Origin: Acetobacter malorum
Lineage (GTDB): Bacteria; Pseudomonadota; Alphaproteobacteria; Acetobacterales; Acetobacteraceae
Direction of reading: 5' to 3'
Length of the DNA: 64,000 nt
NCBI RefSeq assembly: GCF_001580615.1
Contig: NZ_LHZC01000057.1
Coordinates: 62,001-126,000 of the forward strand
Position 1 is the stretch's first letter; every line of letters begins with the position of its first letter. The translations under genes were made by a program, and so were the position numbers. Below are positions 18,112 to 26,913 of this stretch, piece after piece. Under the pieces are notes generated by a model. It did not search any database and was not told the DNA's origin. It saw only the letters and a list, made by a program, of their open reading frames with translations.

Positions 18112-19671
18112 ATGTATTACAGCCGCCTCAAGTTGGCCTCGGTACTGGGTGTGTGCCTTTTAGGGCTGCTGCTCTGCCTGCCCAATGGTCTGCGCAATCC
18201 CTTCCCTTCCATGCCATGGCGTCAGATTCATCTGGGGCTGGATCTGCGCGGCGGGTCCTATCTGCTCATGCAGGTGGACCTGAAAAGCCTGACGCATGAC
18301 AGGTTGCAAACTCTGGCGGACAGCACGCGTGAGACGCTGCTGAAGTCCCAGCTCGGCTACCGCAACATCACCACCAATGCGGACGCCAGCACGGTGACCT
18401 TCATGCCGCGTGATGCGTCGGAAACCGACGCTGACCTCGCAGCCCTCAACAAGCTGCCGCGCGTCGTCCCCAATGAATTCAGCGTGAAGAAGCAGGATAA
18501 TGGCAGCATTGTCTTCACCCTCTCCCCGGAAGCGCTGAAGGCCCGTGCGCGGGAAGCTGTGACACAGTCCATCGAGATTGTTCGCCGTCGTATTGACGCC
18601 ACCGGCGCAGTTGACCCGGAAATCACCCGTCAGGGCGATGACCGCATTGTGGTCGAACTGCCCGGCGTGAGTGACCCGGAACGCATCAAGGCGCTGCTGG
18701 GCACCACCGCAAAAATGACGTTCCGTCTGGTGGACCCCAACCCCATGCACGCAACGGCAGCACCTCCCGGCGTAAGCCTGCTGCCGATGTCCACTGAAGG
18801 TGAAGGCCCGCCGCTGCCGGTTTATGACCATGTGGACGTAGACGGCACGGACCTGACCAACGCTGGCGCTGTGATTGATTCCCAGAGCGGCGAATGGGCA
18901 GTGACCTTCACGTTCGATTCCGTCGGCACGCATGCCTTCTCCACGGTTACGCAGGCCAATGTCGGCCGTCGCTTTGCTATCGTGCTGGATAACAAGGTCA
19001 TTGAAGCTCCGGTCATCCGCTCCCCCATTACGGGCGGCAGCGGGCAGATTACTGGTGGCTTTGATGCTCAGAAAGCCACCGACCTCGCCCTGATGCTCCG
19101 CGCAGGCGCCCTCCCGGCACCGCTGAGCGTTATGGAACAGCGCACCATCGGCCCGTCTCTTGGTGCCGATTCCATCCGGGCTGGCATGCTCAGTCTGGCT
19201 GCGGGCTTCGTGTTCGTTATCCTGTTCATGGCGCTGTTTTATGGCCGCTTTGGCTGGTATGCGAACGTCGCCCTGCTGGCCAACCTTGTGCTGATGATCG
19301 CCATCCTCTCCCTGTTTGAAGCCACCCTGACCCTGCCGGGCATGGCCGGGATGCTGCTCACACTCGGGATGGCGGTGGATGCCAACATTCTGATCAATGA
19401 ACGCATCCGGGAAGAAGTGGCTCGTGGCCGCACGCCTCTCGCAGCCATGCAGGCCGGGTTTGAGCGCGCCACCTCCACCATTGTGGATAGTAACGCCACG
19501 GCCCTGCTGGCCCACGTCATGCTGTTTGTGTTTGGCACAGGCCCTGTGCGTGGCTTCGCGCTGACCATCACCATCGGGATCGTGACCACCCTGTTCACGA
19601 CCCTCCTGCTTTCCCGACTGCTTATGGTCCGCTGGTATGCGCTCACGCGCCCGACCAGCCTGCCGGTCTGA
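18112..19671 (+). CDS. secD: Protein translocase subunit SecD
   Basis: The protein is 519 residues from the ATG preceded by AGGTGAG. One N-terminal membrane helix is followed by the LGLDLRGGSYLLMQVD motif and a large periplasmic domain (residues about 40-345). Five further helices contain GMAVDANILINERIREE, the signature of RND-type SecD. It works with SecF and SecYEG to pull secreted proteins across the inner membrane using the proton gradient. secF follows 12 bases later. yajC, often just upstream, is not present here. Confidence 0.96.
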   Translation: MYYSRLKLASVLGVCLLGLLLCLPNGLRNPFPSMPWRQIHLGLDLRGGSYLLMQVDLKSLTHDRLQTLADSTRETLLKSQLGYRNITTNADASTVTFMPRDASETDADLAALNKLPRVVPNEFSVKKQDNGSIVFTLSPEALKARAREAVTQSIEIVRRRIDATGAVDPEITRQGDDRIVVELPGVSDPERIKALLGTTAKMTFRLVDPNPMHATAAPPGVSLLPMSTEGEGPPLPVYDHVDVDGTDLTNAGAVIDSQSGEWAVTFTFDSVGTHAFSTVTQANVGRRFAIVLDNKVIEAPVIRSPITGGSGQITGGFDAQKATDLALMLRAGALPAPLSVMEQRTIGPSLGADSIRAGMLSLAAGFVFVILFMALFYGRFGWYANVALLANLVLMIAILSLFEATLTLPGMAGMLLTLGMAVDANILINERIREEVARGRTPLAAMQAGFERATSTIVDSNATALLAHVMLFVFGTGPVRGFALTITIGIVTTLFTTLLLSRLLMVRWYALTRPTSLPV

Positions 19672-19683
19672 GACGAGGCGCTT

Positions 19684-20628
19684 ATGTTTGGACGTCCTCT
19701 CCTGCGTTTTGTGCGCAAGGATACCCATATCAACTTCATGCGCGGGCGCTATGCGGGCCTGATTGTCTCGGCTGCGCTGTCTCTGCTCTCCATCGTGCTG
19801 TTCATGCATCCGGGCCTGACACTGGGTCTGGATTTCCGGGGCGGCATTGTGGTGGAGGCCAAAACCTCTGGCCCGGCTGACTTTGCCAAGCTGCGCAGCG
19901 CACTGGCCGCGCATAATGTCACCCACGCTTCCATTCAGGCTTTCGGCGCACCGGATGACGTGCTGATCCGTCTGGATGCTGGCGATGAGCAGCAGACCAA
20001 CGCCATTGTAGACACAGTCCGCCACGCGGTTGCGGAAGCCCAGCCGGGCACGACCGTCCTGCGGGCTGATGCTGTCGGCGCGTCTGTGTCCTCAGAACTG
20101 TTCCGCAACGGCATGCTGGCCCTCGGCCTCAGCCTTGCGATGATTCTGGGCTATATCTGGTTCCGGTTTGAATGGGAGTTCGCCCTCAGCGCTGTCATCA
20201 CGCTGGTGCTGGATCTGACCAAAACCATGGGCTTTCTGGTCATCACCGGTTTTGAATTCGATCTGGTGATGGTCGCCGCCATCCTCACCATTCTGGGTTA
20301 CTCCACGAATGATAAAGTGGTGGTGTATGACCGCGTGCGTGAAAATCTGCGCAAATACCGCACCATGCCACTGCGGGAACTCATTGATCTGTCGATCAAT
20401 GAGACCCTGAACCGCACACTCGGCACGTCCTCCACCGTCTTTCTGGCGTCTCTCCCGCTGGCTCTGTTTGGCGGCACCACGCTGTCCGGCTTTGCCTGGA
20501 CCATGCTGTTCGGGATTGTGGTGGGCACGTCCTCTTCCATCTTCATCGCCGCCCCGCTCCTGCTCTTTATGGGCGAGGGTCGCCTGAAGCGGGATGCCAA
20601 GCCTCCCGCCCCGCGCAAAAGCGCCTGA
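19684..20628 (+). CDS. secF: Protein translocase subunit SecF
   Basis: The 314-residue protein has an N-terminal helix, LGLDFRGGIVVEAK, a short periplasmic domain and five C-terminal helices with the conserved GYSTNDKVVVYDRVRE segment. It forms the SecDF complex with the gene just upstream. A perfect 13-pair terminator follows the stop, so secDF is a two-gene operon. Confidence 0.96.
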   Translation: MFGRPLLRFVRKDTHINFMRGRYAGLIVSAALSLLSIVLFMHPGLTLGLDFRGGIVVEAKTSGPADFAKLRSALAAHNVTHASIQAFGAPDDVLIRLDAGDEQQTNAIVDTVRHAVAEAQPGTTVLRADAVGASVSSELFRNGMLALGLSLAMILGYIWFRFEWEFALSAVITLVLDLTKTMGFLVITGFEFDLVMVAAILTILGYSTNDKVVVYDRVRENLRKYRTMPLRELIDLSINETLNRTLGTSSTVFLASLPLALFGGTTLSGFAWTMLFGIVVGTSSSIFIAAPLLLFMGEGRLKRDAKPPAPRKSA

Positions 20629-20634
20629 AAACGC

Positions 20635-20673
20635 AAAAAGCGTTCCGCACCTCTCGGTCGGAACGCTTTTTTT
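20635..20673 (+). terminator. Rho-independent terminator of secDF
   Basis: A perfect 13-pair stem (20635-20647 with 20659-20671), an 11-base loop and an extended T run. The A run at its left side also lets it serve the convergent lipoprotein gene. Confidence 0.92.
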
Positions 20674-20723
20674 ATAAGGGGTGCAAAGCACCCCCTTAGC
20701 CACAACCTTTAAAATCCGCGCCC

Positions 20724-21089
20724 TTAACGCCGCACCACAGAGGGTGGCGTGGGATCAGACGGCTCAATCACCGCAAGAAAGTTCTGCACCGCCTGCCCGG
20801 CATTTTTAATGCCCGCGCCGGATGGGCTATATTCTGCGTTGAGAATAGCCGCCAGCGCAGCGCGGTCTGCATTCACAATCTGCACAAGCCGCTCTGGTGA
20901 GACGAGGCCAGACATCACCTGCCCTCGGGCCATACCGCTGGCAATCACGTAGCTATATATCAATGTGCGGGGTGTGGGGGTTATCGCCACCCTGCCGGCG
21001 GAAGACTGGCAGCCTGCCAGCACCGTAAGGCCTGCAAGGCCAGCCATCAGGCGAAAAAAAACCGGAAATCCAGATACGGAGCGCGTCAT
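20724..21089 (-). CDS. Small lipoprotein of unknown function
   Basis: The 121-residue protein starts with a typical lipoprotein signal: positive residues, the hydrophobic run LMAGLAGLTVLAGC, and lipobox LAGC, giving a lipidated cysteine near residue 27. The mature part is about 95 residues with helical stretches (SPERLVQIVNADRAALAAIL) and a Pro-rich end. No known domain is recognised. It lies 80 bases downstream of the mscL stop, on the opposite strand from secDF. Confidence 0.7.
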   Translation of the reverse strand: MTRSVSGFPVFFRLMAGLAGLTVLAGCQSSAGRVAITPTPRTLIYSYVIASGMARGQVMSGLVSPERLVQIVNADRAALAAILNAEYSPSGAGIKNAGQAVQNFLAVIEPSDPTPPSVVRR

Positions 21090-21169
21090 GCGACGAGCCT
21101 ACTCCATATCTGTCTTTCCGGTAAATCTCCTCAGCGCCCCGCAGGACGCCTCAGATCAGACGTTCAGTC

Positions 21170-21628
21170 TCAGACCTTGCGGGCTGCCAGTTCGTCACGG
21201 ATCTGCTCAAGCAGAACTTCCGTTTTGGTCGGTGCCGGGGGTTCTGCCGGTTTCGCAGCTTCCTGCCCGTGCAGGCGGCTCAGCACTTTAACAAACCAGA
21301 AGATAACCAGAGCCATGATCAGGAACTGAATGACAGCATTCAGGAACAGGCCCACATTCAGCGTCACCGCACCGGCTTTCTGCGCGTCCGCCAGCGTTGC
21401 CAGATGCGGGCCTTTCAGCGTGATGAAGAGGTTGGAGAAATCAATCCCACCAATCACCAGACCCAGCACCGGGTTGAAAATGTCTTTCACCAGGCTGTTC
21501 ACAATAGCGGTGAACGCCGCACCGATGATGACACCAACGGCCAGATCGATAACATTGCCACGCATAATAAAGGCGCGGAATTCGCCCACCCAGCCCGGGG
21601 TGTGCACATGAGATTTAATGTCAGCCAT
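21170..21628 (-). CDS. mscL: Large-conductance mechanosensitive channel
   Basis: The 152-residue protein has the MscL pattern: FRAFIMRGNVIDLAVGVIIGAAFTAIVNSLVKDI forms the amphipathic helix and pore-lining first membrane helix, and NAVIQFLIMALVIFWFVK is the second. The periplasmic loop is in between, and the charged C-terminal bundle (LLEQIRDELAAR) closes the protein. It opens under hypo-osmotic shock to release solutes. It stands as its own unit, with rpmE in the opposite direction beyond a 273-base gap. Confidence 0.96.
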   Translation of the reverse strand: MADIKSHVHTPGWVGEFRAFIMRGNVIDLAVGVIIGAAFTAIVNSLVKDIFNPVLGLVIGGIDFSNLFITLKGPHLATLADAQKAGAVTLNVGLFLNAVIQFLIMALVIFWFVKVLSRLHGQEAAKPAEPPAPTKTEVLLEQIRDELAARKV

Positions 21629-21901
21629 AAGCCACTTTATCCTTTTGAAGGCAGAATATCCTGCTGTCTGTATCCAGTATGAACCCTTTTTAACAAGTCT
21701 AAACCACTCCGATTCGCTGACTTTCCTCTCAGGACGTGGCTTTTACAGCAACACAGACACATTTTTCCGGCCCTTACCCGGTAAAAACCGTTCAGGAAGA
21801 CCGCATGAGTTGTTGATCCCACCTGCACAGACGGCTATACGCACTCGCACGCATAGCCCGGTCGGTATCGGGACAGCCTTTTGAACAGAAAGACGCAACA
21901 C

Positions 21902-22132
21902 ATGAAATCCGGCATTCACCCTGACTACCACGAAATCACCGTCATCATGACCGATGGCACCGAATACAAAACCCGCTCCTGCGCAGGCAAAGCTGGTGAC
22001 ACGCTCCGTCTGGACGTGGACACGAAGTCTCACCCGGCATGGACCGGCGTGCAGCGCATGATGGACACCGGGGGTCAGGTTGCGAAGTTCAACAAGCGCT
22101 TTGCTGGTATCGGTACGCGCTCCAAGGCCTGA
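21902..22132 (+). CDS. rpmE: 50S ribosomal protein bL31
   Basis: The 76-residue protein starts [19 protein letters not shown], the standard bL31 opening, and ends FNKRFAGIG. The zinc-binding CxxC pairs of the C-plus form are absent; only one cysteine remains. This is therefore the zinc-independent form common in alphaproteobacteria. An upstream TTG at 21881 in frame would add seven residues and is unlikely. A strong terminator follows. Confidence 0.95.
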   Translation: MKSGIHPDYHEITVIMTDGTEYKTRSCAGKAGDTLRLDVDTKSHPAWTGVQRMMDTGGQVAKFNKRFAGIGTRSKA

Positions 22133-22169
22133 TCAGCCTCTTCTTTCTCAGATCAGTTAAAAAATCGGG

Positions 22170-22203
22170 AACCCCGCCTCTTGAATCAGGAGGCGGGGTT
22201 TTC
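22170..22203 (+). terminator. Rho-independent terminator of rpmE
   Basis: AACCCCGCCT pairs perfectly with AGGCGGGGTT across an eleven-base loop, followed by a short T run. It also separates rpmE from the heat-shock gene leader. Confidence 0.9.
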
Positions 22204-22254
22204 CACGTTTAGCTCTGAGAGGAATGCCCGAAGACGGGGTTCTTCTCTGACTGT

Positions 22255-22331
22255 CACCTGCCGTGGCAGGCCCGCCAGATCTGGGGGCTATTGCACGGCA
22301 AGACCTTGCTGAACGAGGAGGTTTTTTGACC
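22255..22331 (+). promoter_or_regulatory. ROSE-like RNA thermometer leader of the small heat-shock gene
   Basis: Directly before the start codon, ACCTTGCT (22303-22310) can pair with AGGAGGT (22316-22322) across the loop GAACG. This sequesters the Shine-Dalgarno with one bulged or mispaired G. It is the TTGCT/AGGA arrangement that defines ROSE elements of alphaproteobacterial hsp20 genes. A second hairpin (CCTGC/GCAGG, 22257-22270) lies upstream. The expected behaviour is melting at heat-shock temperature to expose the ribosome-binding site. Confidence 0.65.
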
Positions 22332-22823
22332 ATGAGTTACGATTTTGCACCGCTTTTCCGCACCGCCATCGGCTTTGACCGTCTGGCACAGGTGATGGAC
22401 ACCGCATCCCGCAGTGCGGCTACCCCGAGCTACCCCCCGTATGACATCGCCAAAACCGGGAATGACAGCTACGCCCTGACTATGGCAGTCGCTGGCTTTG
22501 GCCCGGACGATATTGAACTGGTTGTGCAGGACAACACGCTGATTGTGTCCGGTCGTGTAAGCGACCCGCAGAATGAAGGGGAAATTCTGCATCGCGGCAT
22601 TGCCCGCCGGGCCTTTGAACGTCGCTTTGCGCTGGCGGACCATGTGGAAGTCACCGGGGCTGACATGAACAACGGCCTGCTGCGTATTTCTGTGCGCCAG
22701 ATTATGCCCGAGGCCCTCAAGCCGCGCCGTATTCCCGTGCAGTCCGGCCCACAGGCTGAACTGGTGACAAAAACCGAGGCTCCGGCCCCGGCAAACCCTC
22801 AGCCCACAGCTGCGGCAGCGTAA
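22332..22823 (+). CDS. Small heat-shock protein, Hsp20/IbpA family
   Basis: The 163-residue protein starts MSYDFAPLFRTAIGFDRL, typical of IbpA-like proteins. It then has an alpha-crystallin domain (residues about 35-130) with YPPYDIAKTGNDSYALTMAVAGF and the FERRFALADHVEV segment. The C-terminal tail is Pro/Ala-rich. It binds unfolding proteins as large oligomers until DnaK and ClpB refold them. The ATG at 22332 is chosen because GAGGAGG lies about 12 bases before it; a GTG at 22263 falls inside the leader hairpin. The leader resembles a ROSE thermometer, and a perfect terminator follows. Confidence 0.93.
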   Translation: MSYDFAPLFRTAIGFDRLAQVMDTASRSAATPSYPPYDIAKTGNDSYALTMAVAGFGPDDIELVVQDNTLIVSGRVSDPQNEGEILHRGIARRAFERRFALADHVEVTGADMNNGLLRISVRQIMPEALKPRRIPVQSGPQAELVTKTEAPAPANPQPTAAAA

Positions 22824-22847
22824 GCGCACCCTGCTCAAACAGTGTGG

Positions 22848-22877
22848 AAAAGGAGGAACGCAGGTTCCTCCTTTTTT
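22848..22877 (+). terminator. Rho-independent terminator of the hsp20 gene
   Basis: A perfect 12-pair stem with a GCAG loop, ending in six T residues. Confidence 0.93.
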
Positions 22878-23033
22878 GTCAGAGCGCATTTGTCGCTTGA
22901 CCTGTGAGGGACGCTCCCCCCATATCGTCGCCACAGATGCGCGCCGGCAGGCCCGCGGGCCTTCGGAATGGTTTCCGGACCGTCAGTTTCTCCGGTGCCT
23001 GCGCAAGCGCCGCCCGACGACAGGATGGAAGCA

Positions 23034-23627
23034 ATGACGACCTTACCGCTGATGCCCAAGGCCACCGCAGTGTGGCTGATTGAAAAAACCGCCCTGAGCT
23101 TTACTCAGATTGCTGAGTTCTGCGGCATGCACCCGCTGGAGGTGCAGGCTATTGCCGATGGTGAGGTTGCTCAGGGGATTGTCGGGTATGACCCCGTTGC
23201 CAACCACCAGCTCAAACTGGAAGAAATTCACCGTTGCGAAGCAAATCCTGACGCACGGCTGAAAATTCTGGCTACCAACAACCCGGTCAAACGTCGCTCC
23301 AAAGGCGCACGCTATACGCCGGTGGCCAAACGGCATGACCGTCCGGATGGCATTGCCTTCCTGCTGCGCAACTTCCCGCAGCTGAATGATCTGCAGATTG
23401 TCAAACTGCTGGGCACCACCAAGGACACCATTGCCAAAGTGCGTGACAAGCAGCACTGGAACACGCCCAACATCAAACCGCGTGACCCGGTGACCATTGG
23501 CCTGTGCAGCCAGATGGACCTGAATGCTGCTGTGAATGCGGCCACCACGCGCCTTGAGCGCGAAGGGCACGAAATTCCGCAGCCGCCGCCGATGGATATG
23601 GTGGATCACGAAGGGAGCGGAGAGTAA
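23034..23627 (+). CDS. trcR: TrcR-type cell-cycle transcriptional regulator (DUF1013)
   Basis: The protein is about 197 residues from the ATG at 23034, with AGGA eight bases upstream. It matches the DUF1013 family of alphaproteobacteria: MPKATAVWLIEKTALSFTQIAEFCGMHPLEVQAIADGE is an N-terminal helix-turn-helix-like segment. A basic stretch (NPVKRRSKGARYTPVAKRHDRPDGI) and a second helix-turn-helix-like segment around LNDLQIVKLLGTTKDTIAKVRD follow. The family is linked to cell-cycle control through the name TrcR; targets here are unknown. It is monocistronic, with a terminator after it. Confidence 0.85.
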   Translation: MTTLPLMPKATAVWLIEKTALSFTQIAEFCGMHPLEVQAIADGEVAQGIVGYDPVANHQLKLEEIHRCEANPDARLKILATNNPVKRRSKGARYTPVAKRHDRPDGIAFLLRNFPQLNDLQIVKLLGTTKDTIAKVRDKQHWNTPNIKPRDPVTIGLCSQMDLNAAVNAATTRLEREGHEIPQPPPMDMVDHEGSGE

Positions 23628-23636
23628 TCTCTCCGC

Positions 23637-23672
23637 GGCACTGGCTGGACTTTGCGCCTGCCAGTGCCTTTT
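23637..23672 (+). terminator. Rho-independent terminator of the trcR-type gene
   Basis: GGCACTGGC pairs perfectly with GCCAGTGCC across a 14-base loop and is followed by four T residues. A second small hairpin lies just beyond. Confidence 0.8.
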
Positions 23673-23775
23673 CTAGCCAGTTTCTGGCAGTTTTCAGATA
23701 ATCTCTCTGCTTAAGAGAGACGCTTTAGCCCAGTCTGCCCGCATGATCGCCGGGATACAGAGGGACTAGAATCTG

Positions 23776-23940
23776 TCACGCAGACAGGCGCTCAATTTCC
23801 TCTTTGAGCCGCAGCTTCTGCAATTTGAGACACATCAAAACACGCTCATCCGGTCTGGGTCGGCCGCCTTCTGATGAGATCTGTTTATCGATCCGTGAGT
23901 GGCGGGATTTAAGACTCTCAATCCTGGACTGGTAGGTCAT
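23776..23940 (-). CDS. Small DUF465 (YdcH-like) protein
   Basis: A 54-residue, highly charged helical-hairpin protein from the ATG at 23940, which has GGAGG six bases upstream. SRIESLKSRHSRIDKQI and the second helix LMCLKLQKLRLKEEIERL fit the DUF465 pattern. Such proteins are small, soluble and of unknown role. It is divergent from a second DUF465 gene across a 235-base A/T-rich gap containing repeated GCATGC motifs. Confidence 0.8.
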   Translation of the reverse strand: MTYQSRIESLKSRHSRIDKQISSEGGRPRPDERVLMCLKLQKLRLKEEIERLSA

Positions 23941-24175
23941 TGACTGCCTCCATTCGGTTGATGACACCTCACGGTAACGCAGTCTTCGCGTGTTTTTTCA
24001 TGTTTTTTTCACATTTCAGGCATTTTAGGCATGCGTAAATTGCATATCTATTTTTTCTTCTTTTGCCGCTGGTCTCCGCTGCATGCATGCGCAAAACTAG
24101 GCGCTGAAAACTCTGGCAGACTCTGAAAAATCCCGTTCACACAGAGTCCTCATGCCACGCAGGAGAGGGACTACA

Positions 24176-24382
24176 ATGCTGAAAGACCGCGATTCACTCC
24201 TCGGCCAGCTCCATGAACTCCGCAGTGAACATCGTGATCTTGATACCATCATCAGTCGCCTGACCGATGGGACGATCCTGACCGACCAGTTGCAGCTCCA
24301 AAGGCTGAAAAAACGCAAATTACTGCTCCGGGACCGCATAACACGGCTTGAAAGCGAACTGATCCCCGACGATATTGCGTGA
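24176..24382 (+). CDS. Small DUF465 (YdcH-like) protein, second copy
   Basis: A 68-residue coiled protein from the ATG at 24176, with AGGAGAGGG before it. [22 protein letters not shown] and [23 protein letters not shown] match the two-helix DUF465 form. It is clearly related to the divergent neighbour but not a recent copy. Its stop codon overlaps the GTG start of purE by three bases, so it is cotranslated with purine genes. Confidence 0.82.
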   Translation: MLKDRDSLLGQLHELRSEHRDLDTIISRLTDGTILTDQLQLQRLKKRKLLLRDRITRLESELIPDDIA

Positions 24383-24954
24383 CCATTTCCCCACCAACCG
24401 GATCGTGCCTCATCGTGAGCGAAACAGCCCCCCTGCCCACCGCCCCGTCTCAGGACACCGACCTTACCCCTAAGGTTGGCATTATCATGGGGAGCCAGTC
24501 GGACTGGGAGACCATGCGCCATGCGGATGCCATCCTGACAGACATGGGCATTGCCCATGAAACACTGATTGTCTCGGCCCACCGCACACCGGACCGGCTG
24601 GCGGAGTATGCCAAGAGCGCAGCAGACCGCGGGCTGTCGGTCATTATTGCCGGCGCTGGCGGTGCCGCGCATCTGCCCGGCATGTGTGCGGCATGGACGC
24701 GCCTGCCCGTGCTGGGTGTGCCGGTAGAATCCCGGGCCCTGAAAGGCATGGATAGCCTGCTCTCCATCGTCCAGATGCCCGGCGGCGTACCCGTCGGCAC
24801 ACTGGCTATTGGAGCCTCCGGGGCCAAAAATGCCGCCCTTCTGGCCACCTCCATTCTGGCCCTGCAAGACCCGGAACTCGCCGCAAAGCTGGACGCATGG
24901 CGCGCCCTGCAAACGGCCTCCGTCGCTAACGCTCCGATTTCTGAAAACGAATAA
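24379..24954 (+). CDS. purE: N5-CAIR mutase PurE
   Basis: The 191-residue protein has [13 protein letters not shown] at residue about 34, the N5-CAIR binding motif, and then SAHRTP and [11 protein letters not shown], the class I PurE active-site segments. It converts N5-carboxyaminoimidazole ribonucleotide to CAIR. The GTG start overlaps the DUF465 stop. The first 30 residues are not conserved, so a GTG at 24415 is an alternative. purK follows with a one-base overlap. Confidence 0.95.
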   Translation: MTISPPTGSCLIVSETAPLPTAPSQDTDLTPKVGIIMGSQSDWETMRHADAILTDMGIAHETLIVSAHRTPDRLAEYAKSAADRGLSVIIAGAGGAAHLPGMCAAWTRLPVLGVPVESRALKGMDSLLSIVQMPGGVPVGTLAIGASGAKNAALLATSILALQDPELAAKLDAWRALQTASVANAPISENE

Positions 24955-26135
24955 TGTCAGCTTCTTCTTCCCGGTTTTCCTCTGCGGCACTCGCTCCTAA
25001 TTCTGTCATCGGTATTGTCGGCGGGGGGCAGCTGGGCCGCATGTCCGCTGTCGCAGCTGCTAAACTCGGCTTTCGCGCGCATATTCTCACGCAGGACGCC
25101 AATGGCCCTGCAGCGCAGGTCGCTCATCAGGTCACGCTTGGTGCGTATGATGACCATCAGGCGCTGGAAGCCTTTGCCCGTGCGGTAGATGTCGTCACTT
25201 TTGAGTTTGAAAATATCAGTGCCGATGCGCTGGATTGTCTGGCTCAGTACTGCCCCGTGCGCCCCTCCGGTGCGATCCTCCGCATCAGTCAGGACCGGCT
25301 GTCGGAAAAGACCTTTCTCTCAGAGGCTGATATTCCTCTGGCCCCCTGGATGGCCGTCACCGATCACGCCTCCCTGCACGCTGCGGCGGAAAAGCTTGGG
25401 TTCCCGTTCATCCTGAAAACCACCCGCAACGGGTATGATGGTAAGGGGCAGGCCCGTGTTTATGAGGCCTCCCAGCTGGAAGACGCCTTTGCCTCCCTTG
25501 CCCCGCATCCGCTGGTTGCGGAAGGGATGGTGGATTTTGCCTGCGAAATCAGTGTGATGGTCGTCCGTGGCACGGACGGCACAACGCGTTGCTTTGCTCC
25601 CGGCCTTAATTCCCATCGGGATGGTATTCTGGACGTCACACTGGCCCCTGCCCCTGTGCCGGAAGAAACGGCAGAACGTGCGCAGGCCCTGGCCGTCGCC
25701 ATTGCGGAAAAGCTGGATCTTATCGGCATTCTGGGCGTGGAGATGTTTATCGACAGCACCGGTAATCTGCTGGTGAATGAAATTGCACCGCGCCCGCACA
25801 ATTCCGGCCACTGGACCATGGATGCCTGCCCGACGGACCAGTTCGACATGCATATCCGGGCCGTCGCGGGCCTGCCACTGCCCCCCACTCTGCGCCATTC
25901 TGATGCGGTGATGAAAAACCTCGTCGGCCCGGATGATATGGCACTGTGGCCCGAAATTCTCGCCACACCGGGGCATATTCCGCATCTTTACGGCAAGGCC
26001 GCAGCCCGCGTCGGCCGCAAGATGGGCCATGTGAACATCCTGTTCCCCTATGGCAGCCTGCCCGGCGCACTGGGGATTCAGGACGCACTCGGCCCTCTGG
26101 CGGAAAAGCCGAATACCGAGAACGACGACGCATAA
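24954..26135 (+). CDS. purK: N5-carboxyaminoimidazole ribonucleotide synthase PurK
   Basis: The 393-residue ATP-grasp protein has IGIVGGGQLGRM at the N-terminus, an ATP-grasp core (FILKTTRNGYDGKGQ), and the metal-binding end EMFIDSTGNLLVNEIAPRPHNSGH. It carboxylates aminoimidazole ribonucleotide using bicarbonate and ATP, supplying PurE. It overlaps purE by one base (TAATG). It converges with the radC-family genes, leaving only four bases between stops. Confidence 0.96.
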   Translation: MSASSSRFSSAALAPNSVIGIVGGGQLGRMSAVAAAKLGFRAHILTQDANGPAAQVAHQVTLGAYDDHQALEAFARAVDVVTFEFENISADALDCLAQYCPVRPSGAILRISQDRLSEKTFLSEADIPLAPWMAVTDHASLHAAAEKLGFPFILKTTRNGYDGKGQARVYEASQLEDAFASLAPHPLVAEGMVDFACEISVMVVRGTDGTTRCFAPGLNSHRDGILDVTLAPAPVPEETAERAQALAVAIAEKLDLIGILGVEMFIDSTGNLLVNEIAPRPHNSGHWTMDACPTDQFDMHIRAVAGLPLPPTLRHSDAVMKNLVGPDDMALWPEILATPGHIPHLYGKAAARVGRKMGHVNILFPYGSLPGALGIQDALGPLAEKPNTENDDA

Positions 26136-26139
26136 ACGC

Positions 26140-26913
26140 CTAGAAAACCCCTTCTTCTTTCAGGCTTAACAGGCGGCCACTGCCAATAATTACATGGTCC
26201 CAGACCGTGATTCCCAGCAACGTGGCCGCCTGCGCAATCCTCTGTGTCATGAGGATATCATCCTGCGAGGGAGACGGATCTCCGCTGGGATGGTTATGCA
26301 CCACCACCAGAATAGTGGCCTCCAGTTCCAGCGCCCGCCGCATTACCTCTCTGGGGTAAATGGGCGTGTGGTCCACGGTGCCGCGCCCCAGCATCTCATC
26401 GGCAAGCAGACGGTGTGCTTTATCCAGAAACAGCACCCGCACCTGCTCTACCGGCTCATGCGCCAGCATGGCGCTGAGATAAGCCTTAAGCTGCCCCCTG
26501 TCTGCCAGAACCCCCACACGCATCAACCGCGCCTGATGCAGCCTGACAGCAGCCTCCTGAACCAGCCGCAGCGTCACACGAAACGCAGGGGTCTGCCCGG
26601 CAATATTCTGCATGACCTGATCGGGCGCGGATAAGAGAGCGGCCAGAGACCCAAACTGATTCAGCAGCGACAGCGCCCATATATCGGGTGACGGATGTCG
26701 GGGGGCAATGAGCGCAATCAGCTGCGTCAAAACCCTGTGGTCGTCAGGAGCCTCGACCGAAGTCCTTGCTTCGGCCAGTTGCGACACAAATGATAAATCC
26801 GGCAGAGGCGGCACAGCCTGCTCCGCGCTGGCCTGAAGCCTGAACCCGGCAATATCCGCCAATTCCGATTTTGAGCGCCTGCCGCCTTTACCCTTTGGCA
26901 ATCGGGTCACCAT
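26140..26913 (-). CDS. radC: RadC-family protein with intact JAMM metalloprotease motif
   Basis: The 257-residue protein has a C-terminal RadC/JAB domain with HNHPSGDPSPSQDD: His206, His208, Ser216 and Asp219 give the complete JAMM metal site. The N-terminal part is diverged from the usual RadC helix-hairpin-helix region, although LLNQFGSLAALLSAP is still recognisable. RadC proteins have long been called DNA-repair proteins, but their activity remains uncertain. Its start lies inside the end of the upstream radC paralog (seven-base overlap), with GGAGCAG before it, so the two are translated together. Confidence 0.88.
   Translation of the reverse strand: MVTRLPKGKGGRRSKSELADIAGFRLQASAEQAVPPLPDLSFVSQLAEARTSVEAPDDHRVLTQLIALIAPRHPSPDIWALSLLNQFGSLAALLSAPDQVMQNIAGQTPAFRVTLRLVQEAAVRLHQARLMRVGVLADRGQLKAYLSAMLAHEPVEQVRVLFLDKAHRLLADEMLGRGTVDHTPIYPREVMRRALELEATILVVVHNHPSGDPSPSQDDILMTQRIAQAATLLGITVWDHVIIGSGRLLSLKEEGVF

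Noticed and set aside
18160-20025. A 621-codon open frame on the minus strand opposite secD and secF
   Set aside because: It is antisense to two well-identified genes, has a biased Gln/His/Arg composition typical of shadow frames in GC-rich DNA, and matches no family I recognise.
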